DNA from: Campylobacteraceae bacterium
GTDB lineage: Bacteria > Campylobacterota > Campylobacteria > Campylobacterales > Campylobacteraceae
Direction: 5' to 3'
DNA: 8,092 nucleotides
NCBI GenBank assembly: GCA_031256525.1
Contig: JAIRQK010000171.1
Location: 1 to 8,092, forward strand
Part shown: piece after piece, positions 1 to 7,287 of the stretch
How the letters are laid out: each line of letters begins with the position of its first letter
How positions within the stretch are numbered: position 1 is the first letter of the stretch
Made by a program: the position numbers and the translations under genes
The notes under the pieces: model-generated
The model's database searches: none
Seen by the model: the letters and a program-made list of their open reading frames with translations, nothing else
Told to the model about the DNA's origin: nothing

Positions 1-562
1 TTATATCATTATAGGTTGCAAGTAGTGTATGTTTAACTAAATCGCTTGGAACTCCGGGACTGCTTGGACTTCCAAAAGTTGTAGCACCACTTCCAGCTTG
101 CACAAGAAGTGAATCGCTATGTCCATGATAACAGCCTTTAAATTTAATAATATCATCGCGTCTGGTAAATCCTCTAGCAAGTCTAATTGCACTCATAACT
201 GCTTCAGTGCCACTACTTACAAAGCGAATTTGCTCTATGTTTTCAAAGATAGAACATATCAGTTTTGCAAGCTCTGTTTCAATCAAAGTTGGTGCTCCAA
301 AACTAATCCCCTTTTTAACTGAACTAACCACAGCATCTTCTATGTCTTTGTTAGCATGTCCAAATATAAGCGGTCCCCAACTTTGCACAAAATCAACATA
401 TCTATTTCCGTCAATATCCTCTATATAGCAACCATCTCCTTTTGCTATAAAAGGTGGTGTTTGTCCAACACTCGAAAATGAGCGAACTGGCGAATTAACA
501 CCTCCCGGAATTACTTTTTTTGCTTCCTCATAAGCATTAATACTTCTGTTTTGATTTAACAT
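1..562 (-). CDS. hemL: Glutamate-1-semialdehyde 2,1-aminomutase, N-terminal part (gene cut by left window edge)
   Basis: This PLP-dependent enzyme converts glutamate-1-semialdehyde to 5-aminolevulinate, the last step of the C5 route to tetrapyrroles, in the cytoplasm. About 187 residues of an expected ~425-430 are visible, read from an ATG at 562-560. The protein begins [20 protein letters not shown] and continues [10 protein letters not shown], the typical HemL start. Further landmarks are the substrate-region motif [12 protein letters not shown], the PLP-phosphate-binding motif [16 protein letters not shown] near residues 108-123, and CYHGHSD shortly after. The catalytic PLP lysine lies in the C-terminal part outside the window, so activity cannot be judged. 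The start is supported by an AAAGG ribosome-binding site at 569-573, six bases upstream. The gene follows the DUF502 gene by 21 bp on the same strand, so the two are probably cotranscribed. The reading frame is open to position 1 with no stop. Confidence 0.96.
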   Translation of the reverse strand, partial: MLNQNRSINAYEEAKKVIPGGVNSPVRSFSSVGQTPPFIAKGDGCYIEDIDGNRYVDFVQSWGPLIFGHANKDIEDAVVSSVKKGISFGAPTLIETELAKLICSIFENIEQIRFVSSGTEAVMSAIRLARGFTRRDDIIKFKGCYHGHSDSLLVQAGSGATTFGSPSSPGVPSDLVKHTLLATYNDI

Positions 563-583
563 TTTTTTCCTTTACCATATAAA

Positions 584-1246
584 CTACATTCTATTTTTTT
601 CTAACCACTCTTCAAGCGGTAAAAACTCTTCTATCTTCTTTGGCTCAGCCTTCAAAATCTCACTCATACTTTTAACTCCCATTGCTAAAAGATATTGCAA
701 GTTGTTGTCAAATGTCGCATTTTCGATCACATAAATATTGCTTTTATGAACTTCAAACATAAATCCACCATTTGGAATTGGAGATGAAGAGAGCGTAACC
801 GTATAGTGATCTTTAATAATGCTCTCTTTTTGCGAATACATAAGACCTATGTTACATCCAGTGCTTCCAAAGCCCTTTATGATAACAACCAAAACTTTTG
901 TATCGCCCTTTTTTGAAGAGTTAAGAACGTTAACAATATCTTTAATAGTCGAATAACCCGGTATTTTCGAAAAAACTTTTTGCAATATATCTGCTATTTT
1001 TGTCTCCATAAACAAGCCGATAACATATAGCAAAAGCACAATAACAAGCACAACTAACATCATCCAAAGATATATGTGTCGCTCTGGCTCAAATCCAATA
1101 ACTCCAAAAAAAGCGTTTACCAAAGCACCAACTTTTGAATATAGCCAAATCATTATTACAGTTACAGCAACAATTGGCAAAAGCCAAAAGACTCCTTGTA
1201 AAGTATGCTCTATAATGTGTTTAAAAACATTTTTTTTATTTTTCAT
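584..1246 (-). CDS. DUF502 family two-helix inner-membrane protein
   Basis: A 220-residue protein of the DUF502 family, whose function is not established. Two hydrophobic segments are obvious, at about residues 17-36 and 58-80. They are separated by a short GF-rich loop and followed by a ~140-residue soluble domain. Family-like landmarks are KIPGYSTIKDIVNVL (about 94-108, the usual IP..R/S-IY region), the block SSSPIPNGGFMFEV (about 153-166, matching the PNPTSGF-type motif), and a C-terminal GVKSMSEILKAEP segment (about 190-202) resembling the MTVEEALK motif. The ATG at 1246 has a good AAGGGG ribosome-binding site at 1252-1257 with 5-base spacing, and a strong -10 element just upstream. The gene lies 21 bp ahead of hemL and probably shares its transcript. 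That could point to a role near the membrane side of haem metabolism, but it may only be shared transcription. Family assignment is from recognised motifs, not a search. Confidence 0.85.
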   Translation of the reverse strand: MKNKKNVFKHIIEHTLQGVFWLLPIVAVTVIMIWLYSKVGALVNAFFGVIGFEPERHIYLWMMLVVLVIVLLLYVIGLFMETKIADILQKVFSKIPGYSTIKDIVNVLNSSKKGDTKVLVVIIKGFGSTGCNIGLMYSQKESIIKDHYTVTLSSSPIPNGGFMFEVHKSNIYVIENATFDNNLQYLLAMGVKSMSEILKAEPKKIEEFLPLEEWLEKNRM

Positions 1247-1251
1247 ACAAT

Positions 1252-1257
1252 CCCCTT
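1252..1257 (-). promoter_or_regulatory. Ribosome-binding site of the DUF502 gene
   Basis: On the minus strand this reads AAGGGG, five bases before the ATG at 1246-1244. It is the strongest Shine-Dalgarno match among the starts in this window and fixes the DUF502 start. Confidence 0.7.
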
Positions 1258-1268
1258 AAAAAACCTAA

Positions 1269-1282
1269 ATTATACAAAAAAA
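1269..1282 (-). promoter_or_regulatory. Promoter (-10 with T-tract) for the DUF502-hemL unit
   Basis: The minus strand reads TTTTTTTGTATAAT, a perfect TATAAT preceded by a G and a seven-T run. This is the pattern known for housekeeping sigma-70 promoters in Campylobacter, where a T-rich periodic stretch stands in for a -35 box. No good -35 hexamer lies 16-18 bases upstream. The expected transcription start is around 1262, giving a leader of only about 15-16 bases that still contains the AAGGGG site. The call rests on sequence pattern alone. Confidence 0.65.
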
Positions 1283-1328
1283 CCTTTGCAAATACTACAC
1301 TATTTTTACAAAATATTATATAATTTTT

Positions 1329-1337
1329 TGGTAAAAT
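1329..1337 (+). promoter_or_regulatory. Promoter (extended -10) for surE-tcdA
   Basis: TGGTAAAAT follows a run of six T, matching the extended -10 form TGnTAtAAT used by Campylobacter sigma-70 promoters. Transcription would begin near 1344, giving a leader of about 27 bases before the ATG at 1371. A perfect TATAAT at 1319-1324 is an alternative or second -10. Either way the leader is short, with no room for a riboswitch. Confidence 0.55.
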
Positions 1338-1360
1338 ACCATATCTATGCCGTATATACA

Positions 1361-1366
1361 AAAGAG
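1361..1366 (+). promoter_or_regulatory. Ribosome-binding site deciding the surE start at 1371
   Basis: AAAGAG, within the purine run AAAGAGAG, lies four bases before the ATG at 1371. The in-frame ATG at 1347 has no purine-rich site before it and sits almost at the predicted transcription start. This argues for the shorter protein. Confidence 0.55.
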
Positions 1367-1370
1367 AGTA

Positions 1371-2159
1371 ATGAAAAAAAGAATTTTAATAACAAACGAT
1401 GATGGGTTTGAAAGTGCTGGTCTTTTAGCACTTGCCCAAGCACTTAAGCCATTAGGACATGTTACGATTGTGGCTCCAGCAACTGAAAAATCAGCCTGTT
1501 CACACTCTATAACAGTTACAAAACCTCTAAGATTTGTTAGTGTTAGTGATGATTTTTTTAAACTTGATGATGGAACACCAAGTGACTGTGTCTATTTAGC
1601 AATTGAGACTCTTTTTGAAAAAGATAAAAAACCAGACCTTGTTATAAGTGGAATAAATAAGGGTGCAAATTTAGGTGAAGATATAACATATAGCGGAACT
1701 GTTGGGGGTGCAATGGAAGGTGTGCTTCACGGCATTCCATCTTTTGCAATCTCTCAATACTATACTAACTCTCGTGCAATGCTCGATGAACTTGGGTATG
1801 ATTTGGCAAAAAAAGTAGCTTATGATTTGGCAAAAAAGATACTTGAAGAGGGCTTTCCTCTTTCAAATAGACACCTTTTAAATGTAAATATTCCAGCGAT
1901 AAAACCATCTTCTTGCAAAGGGTATAAGGTTACAAAAGTTGGAAATAGACACTATGAGTGTGGTGCTCTTATGAACAGAAACCCAAGAGGCGAAGAGTAC
2001 TATTGGATAGGTGTTGAATCGCTTTTATGGGAAAATATAGATGATAAAGATAGTGATATTTATGCGATAAATGAGGGTTATGTCTCTATAACACCAATTA
2101 AACTTGATATGACTGCGTATGAGCAGATAAAAAAAGTGGAAAAATGGATACAAAAATAG
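1371..2159 (+). CDS. surE: 5'/3'-nucleotidase SurE
   Basis: SurE is a divalent-metal-dependent phosphatase that acts on nucleoside 5'- and 3'-monophosphates (and exopolyphosphate in some species) and is linked to stationary-phase survival. The protein is 262 residues, normal for the family. From the ATG at 1371 it starts MKKRILITNDDGFESAG, so the N-D-D metal site falls at residues 9-11 as expected. The other metal ligands are present as S41 in TEKSACSHS and N96 in SGINKGANLG, followed by the conserved SGTVGGAMEG block (about 108-117). An in-frame ATG at 1347 would add eight residues (MPYIQKRV) that the family lacks, and it has no ribosome-binding site, so I reject it. The C-terminal part includes VNIP and GYVSITPI, both typical. 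The stop codon overlaps the start of the downstream tcdA-like gene by 16 bp. A near-exact 24-bp tandem repeat encodes YDLAKKVA/YDLAKKIL in the middle of the protein. Confidence 0.96.
   Translation: MKKRILITNDDGFESAGLLALAQALKPLGHVTIVAPATEKSACSHSITVTKPLRFVSVSDDFFKLDDGTPSDCVYLAIETLFEKDKKPDLVISGINKGANLGEDITYSGTVGGAMEGVLHGIPSFAISQYYTNSRAMLDELGYDLAKKVAYDLAKKILEEGFPLSNRHLLNVNIPAIKPSSCKGYKVTKVGNRHYECGALMNRNPRGEEYYWIGVESLLWENIDDKDSDIYAINEGYVSITPIKLDMTAYEQIKKVEKWIQK
1797..1844 (+). repeat. Two-copy 24-bp tandem repeat inside surE
   Basis: Copy one is 1797-1820 and copy two is 1821-1844. The first 17 bases (TATGATTTGGCAAAAAA) are identical in both, and the remaining seven diverge. The copies encode YDLAKKVA and YDLAKKIL in a predicted helix before the LNVNIP strand. 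The reading frame is kept. Comparison from memory with E. coli SurE suggests both copies occupy normal alignment positions, so this may be convergence or local gene conversion rather than an insertion. Confidence 0.6.
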
Positions 2160-2797
2160 AGGATAGATTTAGCAGATGTAGACTTCTTTTTGGCGAAGAT
2201 TTTGCAAAGATAGAGGCTGCGAAAGTTATTATTTTTGGTGTTGGAGGCGTTGGAAGTTTTTGCTTAGACGCTCTTTATAGAACAGGCGTTAAAGATATAA
2301 CAATAGTTGATAGTGATGTTTATGAAGTAACAAACCAAAATAGGCAAATTGGCTCAGAAAATATAGGAGATTCGAAAGTTAAAGTGCTTTCACGCATATA
2401 CAATGGTGTAAAACCAATTGAAATGTTAGTAACACCAAAATGGATTGATGAGTTTAATTTTGATGAATTTGATGTCGTAATAGACGCAATTGACGATGTC
2501 CCTTGTAAAGTTACACTTGCTAACAAAGTTGCTAACAAACTTATCTCTTCTATGGGTGGTGCAAAAAGAGTTGACCCAACAAAGATTAAAGTTGCAGATA
2601 TCTGGAAAACCAACATTGACCCATTTGCAAGAAAAATAAGATATGAACTTAAAAAAAGCGGTTTTAAAGGAAAATATTTAGTCGTTTACTCTACTGAAGA
2701 ACCATTGACAAAAGGGCTCGGGAGTTTTGTAGGCGTAACTGCAAGTTTTGGATTGACACTATCTTCACTTGTAATAAAAAGGATTTTGGAAAAATAA
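2144..2797 (+). CDS. tcdA: TcdA-type E1-like ATPase: tRNA threonylcarbamoyladenosine dehydratase (ThiF/MoeB superfamily)
   Basis: A 217-residue ThiF-fold protein. TcdA (CsdL/YgdL) uses ATP to dehydrate t6A at tRNA position 37 to the cyclic form ct6A. Landmarks are RFSRCRLLFGED at residues 8-19 (TcdA-like R..RL.G start), the nucleotide-binding glycine loop GVGGVG at 32-37, NRQI at 66-69, DAIDDV at 114-119, and MGGAKRVDPTKIKVADI at about 137-153, with DPFARKIR following. The block GGA...DPTKI.V.D......DP.A.K.R is what I recall from E. coli TcdA and favours it over MoeB or ThiF. The paired CxxC zinc motifs of MoeB/ThiF are absent; only three cysteines occur (12, 40, 121). It is about 50 residues shorter than E. 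coli TcdA, mainly through a missing loop between YSTEE (182-186) and the C-terminal TASFG (199-203). It overlaps surE by 16 bp, with a weak GTGGA site at 2136-2140, so translation is probably coupled. Annotators often call such genes MoeB/ThiF family. Confidence 0.82.
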   Translation: MDTKIEDRFSRCRLLFGEDFAKIEAAKVIIFGVGGVGSFCLDALYRTGVKDITIVDSDVYEVTNQNRQIGSENIGDSKVKVLSRIYNGVKPIEMLVTPKWIDEFNFDEFDVVIDAIDDVPCKVTLANKVANKLISSMGGAKRVDPTKIKVADIWKTNIDPFARKIRYELKKSGFKGKYLVVYSTEEPLTKGLGSFVGVTASFGLTLSSLVIKRILEK

Positions 2798-2826
2798 TAA
2801 AGTAGCGTGTTTATCTAATTTTTTTT
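2791..2826. terminator. Possible weak AT-rich bidirectional terminator between convergent genes
   Basis: Only 13 bp separate the two stop codons. ATAAA (2797-2801) can pair with TTTAT (2810-2814) around an 8-base loop. After a small internal loop, AAAAT (2791-2795) can pair with ATTTT (2818-2822), and a run of eight T begins at 2819 on the plus strand. The stem has no G-C pair, so its stability is doubtful. The main argument is positional: converging transcripts should end here. Confidence 0.25.
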
Positions 2827-3251
2827 ATTTTGTTTTTTCCAATTTTTAAAATTTGTGAAGGATATGCCTCAAACAAACTCCTTTCATCTTCAACGATAAC
2901 ATCACTAACATTATAAGCAAAATTAAAATCAAAATGTTTGTTAGTTTCATTTGCTGAAGTTGAATAAATATTTCCAAATTTCTCTAAAAAGTCTGCATGT
3001 AAAGAGTTTTTAACAATTCTAAAAGAGTAGCCATTTTGCAAAACAAATGTTGTTTTATGTGAGCGTCTAACTAAGTTTTTATGCTCTTTTGGAACTCTTA
3101 TATTTTTTGTATGTACGGAACACAAACACTCTATACAAGGTTTATTGGGTGGTCTATTTTTGATTTTGTTTAGTTTTATTTTGTCTGATGATAAAAGTCC
3201 AACAGTTGTATCGCTTTGAGCTAAATATACTAACTGTTTGGACTTGTTCAT
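2811..3251 (-). CDS. Short Sua5/YciO/YrdC-domain protein (TsaC-like, t6A first step candidate)
   Basis: A 146-residue protein that I recognise as a reduced YrdC domain. Full TsaC/Sua5 proteins make threonylcarbamoyl-AMP from threonine, bicarbonate and ATP, the first step of t6A37 tRNA modification. The alignable segments are YLAQSDTTVGLLS (9-21; TsaC has YPTEAVFGVG), KIKNRPPNKP (29-38; TsaC LKQRPVDKG), TTFVLQNGYSFRI (67-79), then H85, and FGNIYSTSANET (92-103; TsaC STSANLSG). The KxR...SxN signature of the active cleft is kept as K31/R33 and S99/N101. The domain is about 40 residues shorter than E. coli TsaC: the first helix before the YPT-like strand is missing and the middle is compressed. 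The ATG lies 2 bp after the carB stop, so it is the last gene of the mre-carB unit and probably translated by coupling. It converges on tcdA. Whether it is the genome's working TsaC or a divergent paralogue cannot be told from this window. Confidence 0.72.
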   Translation of the reverse strand: MNKSKQLVYLAQSDTTVGLLSSDKIKLNKIKNRPPNKPCIECLCSVHTKNIRVPKEHKNLVRRSHKTTFVLQNGYSFRIVKNSLHADFLEKFGNIYSTSANETNKHFDFNFAYNVSDVIVEDERSLFEAYPSQILKIGKNKIKKIR

Positions 3252-3253
3252 CT

Positions 3254-6200
3254 TTATTTCTTTAGATAATCTTGAAGAGCTACTGGCTCCAAAAGAGTAT
3301 GTTTTTGAATATTTTCTATCGCAACAGTAGCAGCCCTTGCTTCCGAAATAGTCGTAAAATACGGTATTTTAAACCTTAAAACTGCTTGACGAATTTTTTT
3401 GGCATCATCTTTGCTAGATTTTTGGTCGCTTGTATTTATGACTAAAGTTACATCTTTATTTTTGAGTTTGTCCTCAATATTTGGTCTACCTTCACTTATC
3501 TTGTAAACAAATTCAGCATCAACTTTCGCTTCGGTTAAAATTTTATGGGTTCCGCTTGTTGCAATTATTTTAAAACCAAGTTTTTTAAACTCTTCTGCTA
3601 TCTCTTTTGCGTACAATTTATCATTATCGGCAAGTGATAGAAAAACGCACCCACCACTTGGAAGCATATTTCCAGCTGCAATTTGACTTTTTGCAAAAGA
3701 GTTAGCAAAATTTTCACTTATGCCCATAACTTCACCTGTTGATTTCATTTCAGGTCCAAGTATTGTATCAGCACCAGGCAATTTGTTAAATGGAAAAACT
3801 GCCTCTTTAACCGCAACATGGTTTTTTATCTTAGCTTTTAAAAACCCTCTCTCCTCATAAACTACTTTGTATGTATCGTAATATTTTAGTGCCTCTTTCA
3901 AGTTTCCTTGATACATAACGCGAGTCGCAACTTTTGCCATAGGAACTCCTGTTGCTTTACTAACAAAAGGAACCGTTCTACTTGCTCTTGGATTTACCTC
4001 TATCATATAAACATCATCTTTAAAAATTGCAAATTGTATATTCATAAGTCCAATAACGCCAATATTTAATGCGATCAACTTTGTATTTTCTTCTATTTTT
4101 TTGATTATCTCATCGCTAAGACTTACAGCAGGAAGGGAACAAGCACTATCACCACTATGAATACCAGCCTCTTCAATATGTTGCATAATGCCACCGATAT
4201 ATACATCTTTGCCATCACTTATCGCATCAACATCAACTTCAATAGCGCCATCTAAATATTTATCAATCAGCACTGGAGAGTGATTGCTCACATGCACAGC
4301 TTCACTCATATATAATTTAAGCTCATCTTCACTATAGACTATGCGCATAGCTCGTCCACCAAGAACATAACTTGGGCGAACAAGCACCGGATATCCAATA
4401 ATTTTTGCTTTTTCTAATGCCTCAACCTCGCTCATTGCAGTCGCGTTTTGTGGTTTTTTAATATTATGTTTTGTAATAAAATCGGAAAATTTTTCTCTAT
4501 CTTCTGCAAGGTCAATGACTCTTGCACTAGTTCCTATTATTTTTGCACCAATAAGAGTCAATTTTTTAGCAAGTTTCAGTGGTGTTTGCCCTCCGAAATG
4601 GACTATAATACCATCTGGCTTTTCTGTCTCTACCACATTTCTTACATGTTCAAAATCAATCGGTTCAAAATATAAAATATCACTCGTATCATAGTCTGTT
4701 GAAACAGTTTCAGGATTGCAGTTATACATAATTGTCTCAACACCCAAATCTTTAAGAGCATAAGAAGCGTGAACACAACAATAATCAAACTCTATCCCTT
4801 GACCTATCCTGTTTGGTCCGCCACCAATTATCATAACTTTTTTTCTACTTTTTTTATCTTTTTGTTTGTTAGGAGGATATATTCCTATGTTTGTTGAAGA
4901 GTAAAGATATGGTGTCAATGCTTCAAATTCAGCTGCACAAGTGTCCACATTGTTGTATTCAAGGTCAATGTTCGCCCTTTGTCTTGCAAAATATATATCA
5001 TTGCTTGTCAAGTCGAGATTGTCTTTCTTGTTTATAAGATATGCTAACATCTCATCAGAAAAACCGTAAGTTTTAGCAACTCTTAGTTTTTCATAATCAT
5101 TTAATATATCCATATCAATCTGTTTTTCAAACTCTACTATTTCATAAATTTGATTTAAAAACCAAGTATCAATTTTAGAGAGTTCATAGACATCTTTAAC
5201 GCAAAAACCTTGTCTAAAAGCCTCTGCTATATATAAAACTCTATCGCTATTTGGTCTTCTTATCTCTTGTTTTAATTTATCCTCACTCGTTTTAATTTTA
5301 TTGAAACCAAAAAGTCCAGTTTCAAGCGAACAGAGTGCTTTTTGAAAAGACTCCTTAAAAGTTCTGCCTATTGCCATAACTTCACCAACGCTTTTCATAG
5401 AAGTTGTTAGCGTTGAGTTTGTGTTAGGAAATTTTTCAAATGTAAAACGAGGTATTTTTGTAACTATGTAGTCAATCACTGGCTCAAAACTTGCAGCAGT
5501 TCCTGTTATATCATTTTTAATCTCATCAAGCGTAAATCCAACCGCTAAAAGAGTCGCAACTTTTGCTATAGGATACCCTGTTGCTTTTGATGCAAGTGCT
5601 GATGAGCGACTAACACGAGGATTCATTTCAATAACAGTCATTCTTCCATTTTTTGGATTTACTGCAAACTGAACATTGCTTCCACCTGTATCTACGCCAA
5701 TTTCACGCAAGATTGCGAAAGATGCATTTCTCATCTTTTGATACTCTTTATCTGTTAGTGTTAGTGCCGGGGCAATTGTTATGCTATCTCCTGTGTGAAC
5801 TCCCATCGGGTCAAAATTTTCTATTGAACACACTATAATACAGTTATCAGCCCTATCTCTGATAACTTCCATTTCGTACTCTTTCCATCCAAGCAAAGAC
5901 TCTTCTATGAGAATTTCGCCTATAGGACTTGCTTCGATTCCTGCTAACGCTAACTCACTAAACTCATCAATATTGTACGCAACGCCACTTCCTCCTCCAG
6001 CAAGTGTATATGAGGCACGAATTATTAAAGGAAATCCTATCTCTTCTGCTGCAATACGTGCTTCTTCAAGATTATAAGCATATCTACTTTTTGGCAAATC
6101 CATACCAATTTTTATCATAGCCTCTTTGAAAGCTTGTCTATCCTCGCCTTTTTTAATAGCTTTTGGATTTGCTCCTAAAAATTTAACATCTCCTATTTTG

Positions 6201-6517
6201 CCACTTTCATAAAGTTTCATAGCGACATTAAGTGCTGTTTGTCCTCCCATGGTTGGAAGTATCGCATCAACATTTTCTTTTTGGATAATTCTTTCAATTG
6301 TCTCTGTAGTTATCGGTTCTATATAAGTCCTATCGGCAAATTCTGGATCAGTCATAATAGTTGCTGGATTTGAATTTATAAGAACAACCCTATATCCTAA
6401 CTCTTTTAAAGTTTTTGCCGCTTGTGTTCCTGAGTAGTCAAACTCGCAAGCTTGTCCTATAACAATTGGTCCTGAACCAATAAGTAAAATCGTCTTAATA
6501 TCTGTTCTTTTTGGCAT
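3254..6517 (-). CDS. carB: Carbamoyl-phosphate synthase large subunit
   Basis: CarB forms carbamoyl phosphate from bicarbonate, two ATP and ammonia passed from the glutaminase subunit CarA; the product feeds pyrimidine and arginine synthesis. The 1087-residue length is full (E. coli about 1073). The two homologous halves are clear. The N-terminal half has [17 protein letters not shown] (14-30), an ATP-grasp domain at about 128-340 with [11 protein letters not shown] (168-178), and the metal-binding EMNPR (297-301). A helical linker domain spans about 400-550. The second half has [15 protein letters not shown] (565-579), ATP-grasp with [11 protein letters not shown] (714-724), and EVNPRASR (830-837). 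The MGS-like allosteric domain is at about 955-1075, with ATSGTHKIL (986-994), EGRPNIED (1009-1016) and INTSD (1037-1041). The ATG at 6517 has an AAGGA site at 6523-6527. It follows mreC by 23 bp and precedes the YrdC-like gene by 2 bp. No carA is in the window, so the small subunit must be encoded elsewhere. Confidence 0.98.
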   Translation of the reverse strand: MPKRTDIKTILLIGSGPIVIGQACEFDYSGTQAAKTLKELGYRVVLINSNPATIMTDPEFADRTYIEPITTETIERIIQKENVDAILPTMGGQTALNVAMKLYESGKIGDVKFLGANPKAIKKGEDRQAFKEAMIKIGMDLPKSRYAYNLEEARIAAEEIGFPLIIRASYTLAGGGSGVAYNIDEFSELALAGIEASPIGEILIEESLLGWKEYEMEVIRDRADNCIIVCSIENFDPMGVHTGDSITIAPALTLTDKEYQKMRNASFAILREIGVDTGGSNVQFAVNPKNGRMTVIEMNPRVSRSSALASKATGYPIAKVATLLAVGFTLDEIKNDITGTAASFEPVIDYIVTKIPRFTFEKFPNTNSTLTTSMKSVGEVMAIGRTFKESFQKALCSLETGLFGFNKIKTSEDKLKQEIRRPNSDRVLYIAEAFRQGFCVKDVYELSKIDTWFLNQIYEIVEFEKQIDMDILNDYEKLRVAKTYGFSDEMLAYLINKKDNLDLTSNDIYFARQRANIDLEYNNVDTCAAEFEALTPYLYSSTNIGIYPPNKQKDKKSRKKVMIIGGGPNRIGQGIEFDYCCVHASYALKDLGVETIMYNCNPETVSTDYDTSDILYFEPIDFEHVRNVVETEKPDGIIVHFGGQTPLKLAKKLTLIGAKIIGTSARVIDLAEDREKFSDFITKHNIKKPQNATAMSEVEALEKAKIIGYPVLVRPSYVLGGRAMRIVYSEDELKLYMSEAVHVSNHSPVLIDKYLDGAIEVDVDAISDGKDVYIGGIMQHIEEAGIHSGDSACSLPAVSLSDEIIKKIEENTKLIALNIGVIGLMNIQFAIFKDDVYMIEVNPRASRTVPFVSKATGVPMAKVATRVMYQGNLKEALKYYDTYKVVYEERGFLKAKIKNHVAVKEAVFPFNKLPGADTILGPEMKSTGEVMGISENFANSFAKSQIAAGNMLPSGGCVFLSLADNDKLYAKEIAEEFKKLGFKIIATSGTHKILTEAKVDAEFVYKISEGRPNIEDKLKNKDVTLVINTSDQKSSKDDAKKIRQAVLRFKIPYFTTISEARAATVAIENIQKHTLLEPVALQDYLKK

Positions 6518-6522
6518 TCAAA

Positions 6523-6527
6523 TCCTT
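6523..6527 (-). promoter_or_regulatory. Ribosome-binding site of carB
   Basis: The minus strand reads AAGGA, five bases before the carB ATG, inside the 23-bp mreC-carB gap. I see no separate -10 element in the gap that leaves a plausible leader, so carB is probably read from the mre transcript. Confidence 0.6.
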
Positions 6528-6540
6528 ATATATAAAAGTT

Positions 6541-7287
6541 TTATTTAATTATTACATGAAAAAAACCCGGAATTTGAGGTACTATGTAGGGCTTAACCAC
6601 TGCGGTAAAAAATCCCTCATCTTCCACTACCTCAACTACTTTTCCAACTTTAATTCCTTCAAAAAATATCTCATCAAGCCCACTTGTTACAACCTCTTCA
6701 TCTATTTGTGGTTTTGTCCATAATGGTATATATTTAACCTCTATGTGGTCTTTTGCTCCAAATGTTATTCCTCTTATTTTACTTTCGCCTATATAAACGG
6801 AAAAGGTTGACTTCGCGTCATTTTGTAAAATTGCTTGTGGACGCCCTAAATTTTCAACTACTATACCAGCACTATATCCTTGATATAAAAGTCCATAGAC
6901 TTTATTTGCATTAAAGTCATCAAAATCAATCCAAAATTTATTGTAGTCTCCTAAATTTGAATATGAAAGAACACGAACCAGCTTTGTTTGTGGCTCATAA
7001 GCCCTAACATTCGCCTCTTTTAAAAAACTGTTCAACTTCTCTGAAAAACCAACTGAAGCATAAGATATCTCAGTAAGCCTCTTATTCTCTTCTCTTAAAA
7101 ATCTTATCTCATCTCTTTGGTTAAAATGCTCTTTGAAAAAATCATATATACCATTTTTCTTATCATCATAAAATTTAACTACCGAAGTAGAAAAACCAAC
7201 AACTACCTTTCTTGCACTATCGCTAAATGCAAAAGAGATAGCTATCAATAATATAAATATAAAAATTCTTTTAAATGTCCTATTCAT
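6541..7287 (-). CDS. mreC: Rod shape-determining protein MreC
   Basis: MreC is a bitopic inner-membrane protein whose periplasmic part links the MreB filament to the elongation peptidoglycan synthases (PBP2/RodA). The protein is 248 residues, similar to other epsilonproteobacterial MreC. It has a short basic cytoplasmic N-terminus (MNRTFKR), one hydrophobic segment at about residues 8-22, a charged helical region with coiled-coil character at about 55-80 (RDEIRFLREENKRL), and then the beta-rich domain from about 95 to the end. The best family signature is VVTSGLDEIFFEGIKVGKV (199-217), which corresponds to the VVTSGLGG.FP.GI.VG.V motif. The start ATG overlaps the last eight bases of mreB (ATGAATAG on the minus strand), and no good Shine-Dalgarno precedes it. 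Translational coupling to mreB is therefore the likely initiation mode. No mreD follows; carB comes next. Confidence 0.93.
   Translation of the reverse strand: MNRTFKRIFIFILLIAISFAFSDSARKVVVGFSTSVVKFYDDKKNGIYDFFKEHFNQRDEIRFLREENKRLTEISYASVGFSEKLNSFLKEANVRAYEPQTKLVRVLSYSNLGDYNKFWIDFDDFNANKVYGLLYQGYSAGIVVENLGRPQAILQNDAKSTFSVYIGESKIRGITFGAKDHIEVKYIPLWTKPQIDEEVVTSGLDEIFFEGIKVGKVVEVVEDEGFFTAVVKPYIVPQIPGFFHVIIK

Noticed and set aside
119..428. Two overlapping plus-strand open frames
   Set aside because: They lie antisense within hemL, whose minus-strand translation matches the family throughout. The composition is low-complexity and there is no ribosome-binding site.
1347..1370. Upstream in-frame ATG extending surE by eight residues
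   Set aside because: It has no ribosome-binding site, lies too close to the predicted transcription start, and the extra residues are not part of the SurE family.
1224..1380. A/T homopolymer runs near the DUF502 and surE starts as possible phase-variation tracts
   Set aside because: Campylobacter phase variation typically uses G/C tracts, and I noticed no long G or C run. A/T runs of seven to eight are ordinary at this base composition.
1074..1402. Plus-strand open frames across the DUF502 start and the intergenic region
   Set aside because: They are antisense to the DUF502 N-terminus or run through AT-rich promoter sequence, and show no recognisable domain.
2320..2616. Minus-strand 98-residue open frame
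   Set aside because: It is antisense to the conserved core of tcdA and is a shadow of that coding frame.
4448..5838. Plus-strand open frames inside the carB region
   Set aside because: They are antisense to conserved CarB motifs, are Cys/Phe-rich, and have no initiation signals.
6511..6723. Plus-strand 70-residue open frame over the carB-mreC junction
   Set aside because: It is antisense to mreC and has no ribosome-binding site or similarity that I recognise.
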